NCBI GenBank assembly: GCA_963772065.1 | Contig: CAVYVZ010000009.1 | Span: 248,001-312,000, forward strand | Length of the DNA: 64,000 nt | Source of the DNA: CAVYVZ01 sp963772065 | GTDB taxonomy: Bacteria > Acidobacteriota > Vicinamibacteria > Vicinamibacterales > UBA2999 | Direction: 5' to 3' | In this document: positions 60,348 through 64,000 of the stretch, piece after piece | How the letters are laid out: every line of letters begins with the position of its first letter | Position numbering within the stretch: position 1 is the first letter of the stretch | Notes under the pieces: generated by a model | Database searches by the model: none | Told to the model about the DNA's origin: nothing | The model's input: only the letters and a program-made list of their open reading frames with translations | Translations under genes and position numbers: made by a program

Positions 60348-61266
60348 ATGTCTCATATCCGTGTGGGGACGCTGGCCGCGGCGCTCGCCCTCGTCGTTTC
60401 GCATCCCGCGGCGGCTCAGTACAGCGTGACGCGGTCTGATATTCAGCGCCTTCAGGACAGCGTGTACCAGGCGGACCGCGATGTGTCGGCGCTCCGCAGC
60501 CGCGATGCCACTCGCGCGGATCAGCTGCTGGCAGAGCTCGACGAGCTGCGCGAGGAAGTGATCTACCTCAAGGTCAAGCTGCGAAAGGAGAATACGCTCC
60601 CGCGCGTCGAGTACAGCGATGTACGCGATCGCATCGAGGATCTCCGGTCGCGCGCACGTGGCGACGCCACAGGCGCCTACTCGACGCCGCCTCCGGCCGC
60701 GCCGGCCGCCACTCCCGCTCCGGCACCGCGCGCCTCGACTCCGCCGCCGTCGTCACCGGCCGCGGCGGCAGATGTCCCGGCCGGCACGGAGATCGACGTG
60801 CGGCTGCAAAACTCCCTCAACTCCGGCACCGCGCAGGTCGAGGATCGCTTCGAGGCGACGACGCTCGTCGACCTCGCCGTCGATGGACGGACGGTCATTC
60901 CCGCCGGCGCGCTGATGCGCGGCGTGGTGTCGTCGGTGGAATCCGCCACGCGTACGAACCGCACCGCGAAGATGACCGTGAGCTTCGATCAGATCACGGT
61001 GAGAGGCCGCGAGTATCCCATCAGGGCGACCGTGACGCAGGCGATCAAGGGAGAAGGGATCAAAGGCGAGGTGGGCCGCGTGGGTGTGGGCGCAGGTGTC
61101 GGGGCCGTGATCGGCGGGCTCCTCGGCGGCGTCAAGGGCGCGCTGGCAGGCATCCTCATCGGCGGCGGCGGCACGATCGCGGCCACCGAAGGTAAGGAAG
61201 TGGAGCTTCCGCAGGGCACCTGTACTCCGCGTCAGATTCGATTCGCCAGCTCAGCTCGGACGCTAG
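60348..61266 (+). CDS. Exported envelope protein with coiled coil and glycine-zipper domain (one-base frameshift)
   Basis: About 305 aa corrected. Signal peptide ending at AAAQ, coiled coil (~24-90: DIQRLQDSVYQADRDVSALRSRDATRADQLLAELDELREEVIYLKVKL), Pro/Ala/Thr-rich linker, then a beta-rich domain with GTEIDVRLQNSLNSGTAQVEDRFEATTLVDL and VIPAGALMRGVVSSVESATR. A glycine-zipper stretch (GVGAGVGAVIGGLLGGVKGALAGILIGGGG) follows, ending VELPQGT and, in the +1 frame, VLRVRFDSPAQLGR with TAG at 61264-61266. The extra base (61220-61222, CACCTGTAC) would otherwise push the frame into the repeat. No named function known to me. Confidence 0.85.
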
Positions 61267-61272
61267 CTATCC

Positions 61273-61331
61273 AACCACGAAACGCACGAAACACACGAAA
61301 TCGATTCGTGCTTTTCGTGTTTTCGTGGTTC
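61273..61331. repeat. CACGAAA palindromic element
   Basis: AACCACGAAACGCACGAAAC plus ACACGAAATC, two-base centre, then GATTCGTGCTTTTCGTGTTT plus TCGTGGTTC. Between convergent genes; its last base is in the hemL stop codon. Confidence 0.88.
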
Positions 61332-62626
61332 TAGCGAGCCTTGGCGACGTCGCGCATCGCGGCCTGCGCGGCGCGAATTGTCGCGGTGATGTCGCGATCC
61401 GAATGCGCGGCCGACAGGAACCACGCCTCGAATTGTGACGGGGGACCGTAGATGCCCCGCGTCAGCATCCCCCTGAAGAACGTCGCGTATGCGGCCGTGT
61501 TCACCGCGAGTGCGGACGGGTAGTCGCGCACCGGCGACGTCGTGAAGAACGGCGTGACGAGAGAGCCGAACGCGTTGACCTGCAGCGGGACGTTGGCGGC
61601 GCGCGCGGCGTCGGCAAGACCGGCCGCGAGGATCGACCCGCGTCTCGCGAGATCCTTGTACAGCTTCGGCGTGAGCCGCTTCAGGGCCCACAGCCCGGCT
61701 GTCATCGCCAGCGGATTGCCGGACAGGGTGCCGGCCTGATAGACCGGTCCCGCGGGCGACACCATGTCCATCAAGTCGGCGCGTCCGCCATAGGCGCCGA
61801 CCGGCAGGCCGCCGCCGATGATCTTCCCGAGGCATGTCAGGTCGGGCGTGATGCCGAACACCTCCTGCGCGCCGCCCGCCGAGGCGCGGAAGCCCGAGAT
61901 CACCTCGTCGAAGACGAGGAGGATGCCGCGCCGCGCGCACAGCTCGCTGAGGCTGTTCAGAAACCCACGAACCGGCGGGACGACCCCCATGTTGCCGGCA
62001 ATCGGCTCCACGATCACGGCCGCAATTCGATCGGAGTGGGCATCGCACGCGTCCTCCACCGACCGCAGATCGTTGTACGTCGCGAGTATGGTGTCGGCGG
62101 CCACGGCCGCCGGGATTCCGGGGCTCGTCGGCACGCCGAGCGTCATCGCACCGGAGCCGGCTTTGACGAGAAAGGCGTCCGCGTGGCCGTGGTAGCAGCC
62201 TTCGAACTTGACGATCAGGTCGCGGCGCGTGGCCGCCCGCGCCACGCGCACCGCGCTCATCGTCGCTTCGGTGCCCGAGCTGACGAACCGGACGCGCTTC
62301 ATCGACGGCACGAGCGCGCGCACCTGCTCGGCGAGCTCGTGCTCGAGCGGGCTCGGCGCACCGAAGCTCGTGCCCAGGCGGGCCACGCTCGCCACCGCCT
62401 TCACCAGTCCCTTCGGCGCGTGGCCGTGAATCAACGGACCCCATGACATCACGTAGTCGATGAAGGTGTTCCCGTCGACGTCCTCGATGCGCGCGCCCGA
62501 CGCGCGTCGAATGAACAGCGGCGCGCCGCCGACCGCCTGAAACGCCCGCACGGGACTATCTACTCCGCCTGGTAGAACCTTTCTTGCTCTCTCGAACAAC
62601 GCTCTGCTCTTCGAAGGCTTCTTCAT
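61331..62626 (-). CDS. hemL: Glutamate-1-semialdehyde 2,1-aminomutase HemL
   Basis: 431 aa PLP enzyme giving 5-aminolevulinate. LFERARKVLPGGVDSPVRAFQAVGG, IDYVMSWGPLIHGHAPKG, VRFVSSGTEATMSAVRVARAATRRDLIVKFEGCYHGHAD, LVFDEVISGFRASAGGAQ, PLP-Lys in TCLGKIIGGGLPVGAYGG and GTLSGNPLAMTAGLW. Start ATG 62626 chosen over the longer frame to 62653, which enters repeat DNA. Works with HemB and HemD upstream in tetrapyrrole synthesis. Confidence 0.96.
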   Translation of the reverse strand: MKKPSKSRALFERARKVLPGGVDSPVRAFQAVGGAPLFIRRASGARIEDVDGNTFIDYVMSWGPLIHGHAPKGLVKAVASVARLGTSFGAPSPLEHELAEQVRALVPSMKRVRFVSSGTEATMSAVRVARAATRRDLIVKFEGCYHGHADAFLVKAGSGAMTLGVPTSPGIPAAVAADTILATYNDLRSVEDACDAHSDRIAAVIVEPIAGNMGVVPPVRGFLNSLSELCARRGILLVFDEVISGFRASAGGAQEVFGITPDLTCLGKIIGGGLPVGAYGGRADLMDMVSPAGPVYQAGTLSGNPLAMTAGLWALKRLTPKLYKDLARRGSILAAGLADAARAANVPLQVNAFGSLVTPFFTTSPVRDYPSALAVNTAAYATFFRGMLTRGIYGPPSQFEAWFLSAAHSDRDITATIRAAQAAMRDVAKAR

Positions 62627-62639
62627 CTCAAAAACCAGT

Positions 62640-62750
62640 AAGGAAAAAGGCAAAAGGAAAAAGGAAAAAGGAAAACGTTGATTCTTGTGATCACGCTCGA
62701 GCGCGGTCGGAAGAATCAGTATTTGCCTTTTTTCTTTTACCTTTTTCCTT
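62640..62750. repeat. AAAAGG purine-arm element with nested hairpin
   Basis: Left arm AAGGAAAAAGGCAAAAGGAA with more AAAAGG units, inner stem TGATTCTT/AAGAATCA, right arm TTGCCTTTTTTCTTTTACCT plus TTTTCCTT. The last codons and stop of hemB lie in the right arm. Second copy of the element at 52809-52947. Confidence 0.85.
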
Positions 62751-63741
62751 CGCGCAGCGCGCGCGCTGCATCGCGCGCGTAGTAAGTGATGACAATGTCC
62801 GCCCCGGCACGGACGATGGACGTAAGTGTTTCCAGCATGGCGCGGCGCTCGTCGATCCAGCCGTTCGCCGCCGCCGCCTTCAGCATCGCGTATTCGCCGC
62901 TGACGTGATACGCGGCCGTCGGCAGGCCGAATCGCGCTTTCACTTTGCTGACGACGTCGAGGTAGGGCAGGGCGGGCTTCACCAGCACGATGTCGGCGCC
63001 CTCGTCGATGTCCTGCGCGACCTCGCGAAGCGCCTCGTCGACGTTGGCGGGATCCATCTGGTGGCTGCGGCGGTCGCCGAACTGCGGCGCGGAGTCGGCC
63101 GCCTCACGGAAGGGGCCGTAGAACGCGGAGCAGTACTTCGCCGCGTAGGACATGATCGCCACCCGATCGAAGCCGCGCGCATCGAGCGCTTTTCGGATGG
63201 CGCCGACGCGTCCGTCCATCATGTCCGACGGCGCCACGATGTCGGCTCCCGCGACGGCGTGCGACACGGCCGCCTCCACGAGGCTCTCGACGGTGAGGTC
63301 GTTGACGATCTCGTCGCCCTCGACGATCCCGCAGTGCCCATGCGAGGTGTACTCGCACAGGCACACGTCGGTGATGACGACGAGGTCCTTCACCTCGCGT
63401 TTGAGCGCGCGCACCGCCGTCTGGACCGGAGCATCCGCGTCCGACGCGAGCGTGCCCGCCGCATCCTTGTGCGAGGGCAGCCCGAACAGCAGGACGGCGG
63501 GCACGCCGTCGGCCTTCGCGCCCGTCGCCTCCTTGACCGCTTCGTCGACCGACAGCTGGCAGACGCCCGGCATCGATCGCACGTCGCGCCGCACGCCCTC
63601 ACCCTCACAGACGAACAGCGGATACACCAGCGACTCGGCCGAAAGGCGCGTTTCACGCACGAGGCCGCGAATGCCCTCGGTGCGGCGGAGGCGCCGCAGT
63701 CGTTTTGTCAGCTGCAGTGAGGCACGGGTGGTGGTTGCCAT
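62737..63741 (-). CDS. hemB: Delta-aminolevulinic acid dehydratase HemB
   Basis: 334 aa from ATG 63741 (TTG 63750 is an alternative). Condenses two ALA to porphobilinogen. Zinc site DVCLCEYTSHGHCGIV (three Cys), Schiff-base lysines in IMSYAAKYCSAFYGPF and DIVLVKPALPYLDVV, VSGEYAMLKAAAANGWID. The C-terminus ALREGKR ends within an AAAAGG repeat arm, which supplies the TAA. Just downstream of hemD. Confidence 0.96.
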   Translation of the reverse strand: MATTTRASLQLTKRLRRLRRTEGIRGLVRETRLSAESLVYPLFVCEGEGVRRDVRSMPGVCQLSVDEAVKEATGAKADGVPAVLLFGLPSHKDAAGTLASDADAPVQTAVRALKREVKDLVVITDVCLCEYTSHGHCGIVEGDEIVNDLTVESLVEAAVSHAVAGADIVAPSDMMDGRVGAIRKALDARGFDRVAIMSYAAKYCSAFYGPFREAADSAPQFGDRRSHQMDPANVDEALREVAQDIDEGADIVLVKPALPYLDVVSKVKARFGLPTAAYHVSGEYAMLKAAAANGWIDERRAMLETLTSIVRAGADIVITYYARDAARALREGKR

Positions 63742-63750
63742 AAATCGCAA

Positions 63751-64000
63751 TTATTGAACCGCTCTTGTTGCTGAGAAATGGCCGGCGATGGCGTCGACGA
63801 GCGCCGGGATGCTGTACGCGCCGGGCTGAATCGACACTCGAATCCCGAGCTGCTGCGCCGCCTGCGCGGTGACGGGGCCGATGACCGCCACCTCGGTATT
63901 GCGGAGGAGGTCGGCCGCCTGCTCTTCACCGTATACCTTGGCGAAATTGCGCACCGCCGATCCGCTGGTGAAGGTGACGACGTCGATCTTCCGGTCGAGC
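63751..64000 (-). CDS. hemD: Uroporphyrinogen-III synthase HemD, C-terminal part
   Basis: Partial gene running off the right edge; about 82 residues visible. KIDVVTFTSGSAVRNFAKVYG and AVIGPVTAQAAQQLGIRVSIQPGAYSIPALVDAIAGHF match the HemD C-terminal half (TFTSGSAVRNF and IGPVTAxA motifs). Cyclises hydroxymethylbilane to uroporphyrinogen III. The TAA stop overlaps the region where hemB begins, so hemD-hemB are co-transcribed. Confidence 0.9.
   Translation of the reverse strand, partial: LDRKIDVVTFTSGSAVRNFAKVYGEEQAADLLRNTEVAVIGPVTAQAAQQLGIRVSIQPGAYSIPALVDAIAGHFSATRAVQ

Noticed and set aside
61260..61334. C-terminal RNTRNRFVLFVFSWF tail on the envelope protein
   Set aside because: It is encoded by the CACGAAA palindrome after a one-base shift; the corrected frame stops at 61266 with a family-like ending.

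Overview
The window is about 64 kb of GC-rich bacterial chromosome (roughly two-thirds G+C by eye), densely packed with housekeeping genes. Gene content suggests Acidobacteriota, most likely Vicinamibacteria. The hints are a GldA/GldF/GldG-DUF4340 ABC exporter cluster, a subtilase with C-terminal DNIVW repeats, a compact aldolase-type microcompartment locus, a Gram-negative envelope (TolC, Pal, RseP) and many GTG/TTG starts. This placement is inference; the window holds no rRNA. I see no insertion sequence, prophage, rRNA or CRISPR array.

Layout. 1-3.4 kb: end of an unknown gene, a LigD-type polymerase, an AI-2E-family permease and a thioredoxin-reductase-like flavoprotein. 4-8.7 kb: secreted subtilase plus GNAT acetyltransferase, queA, and a deoxyhypusine-synthase-like gene. 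8.7-16.6 kb: tRNA(CAU)-tilS-ftsH, then folP-cdaA-cdaR-glmM-pdxJ (folate, c-di-AMP, cell wall precursor, vitamin B6). 16.9-22.9 kb: hydrolase, TPR protein, then a translationally coupled microcompartment operon (YHS protein, class II aldolase, one hexamer and three pentamer shell proteins, a small CxxCxxC protein, a hydroxyacid dehydrogenase) running into nth and a cyclophilin. 22.9-25.6 kb: DUF72, a predicted selenocysteine-containing ArsC/Spx-like protein, and divergent queE-queC. 25.6-34.8 kb: histidine kinase, AlaX, PBP4-type peptidase and the Gld-like exporter. 34.9-38 kb: peroxiredoxin, then ArsR/SmtB regulator with its operator and a metal-exporting P-type ATPase. 38-43 kb: REC-PilZ regulator, zinc-ribbon protein plus larE, a large membrane glycosyltransferase and Pal. 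43-50 kb: divergent pyrimidine genes, pyrK-pyrD-pyrF-grx leftward and pyrR-pyrB-pyrC-PRTase rightward, with a likely PyrR-binding RNA in the pyrR leader. 50-55 kb: arylamine N-acetyltransferase, two glycosyltransferases and a TolC-like protein. 54.8-61.3 kb: pyrE, truA, uppS-cdsA-dxr-rseP and an envelope protein. 61.3-64 kb: hemL, hemB and the end of hemD.

Three signals stand out. First, the gene at 23910-24245 (minus) has an in-frame TGA exactly where the family has its redox cysteine (U-x-x-C), followed by a hairpin with the geometry of a bacterial SECIS element. Second, many intergenic gaps are filled by several families of short-period repeat words (CACGAAA, AAAAGG, GAACC, AAGCCYTRAGCC, CAGGGAG, CACAAATCGC, TTGGGAG), often as inverted pairs abutting start or stop codons. 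Third, nine otherwise convincing genes, including essential cdsA and truA, each carry one apparent single-base insertion. The last most likely reflects consensus errors in the assembly, so I annotate those genes across the shift.
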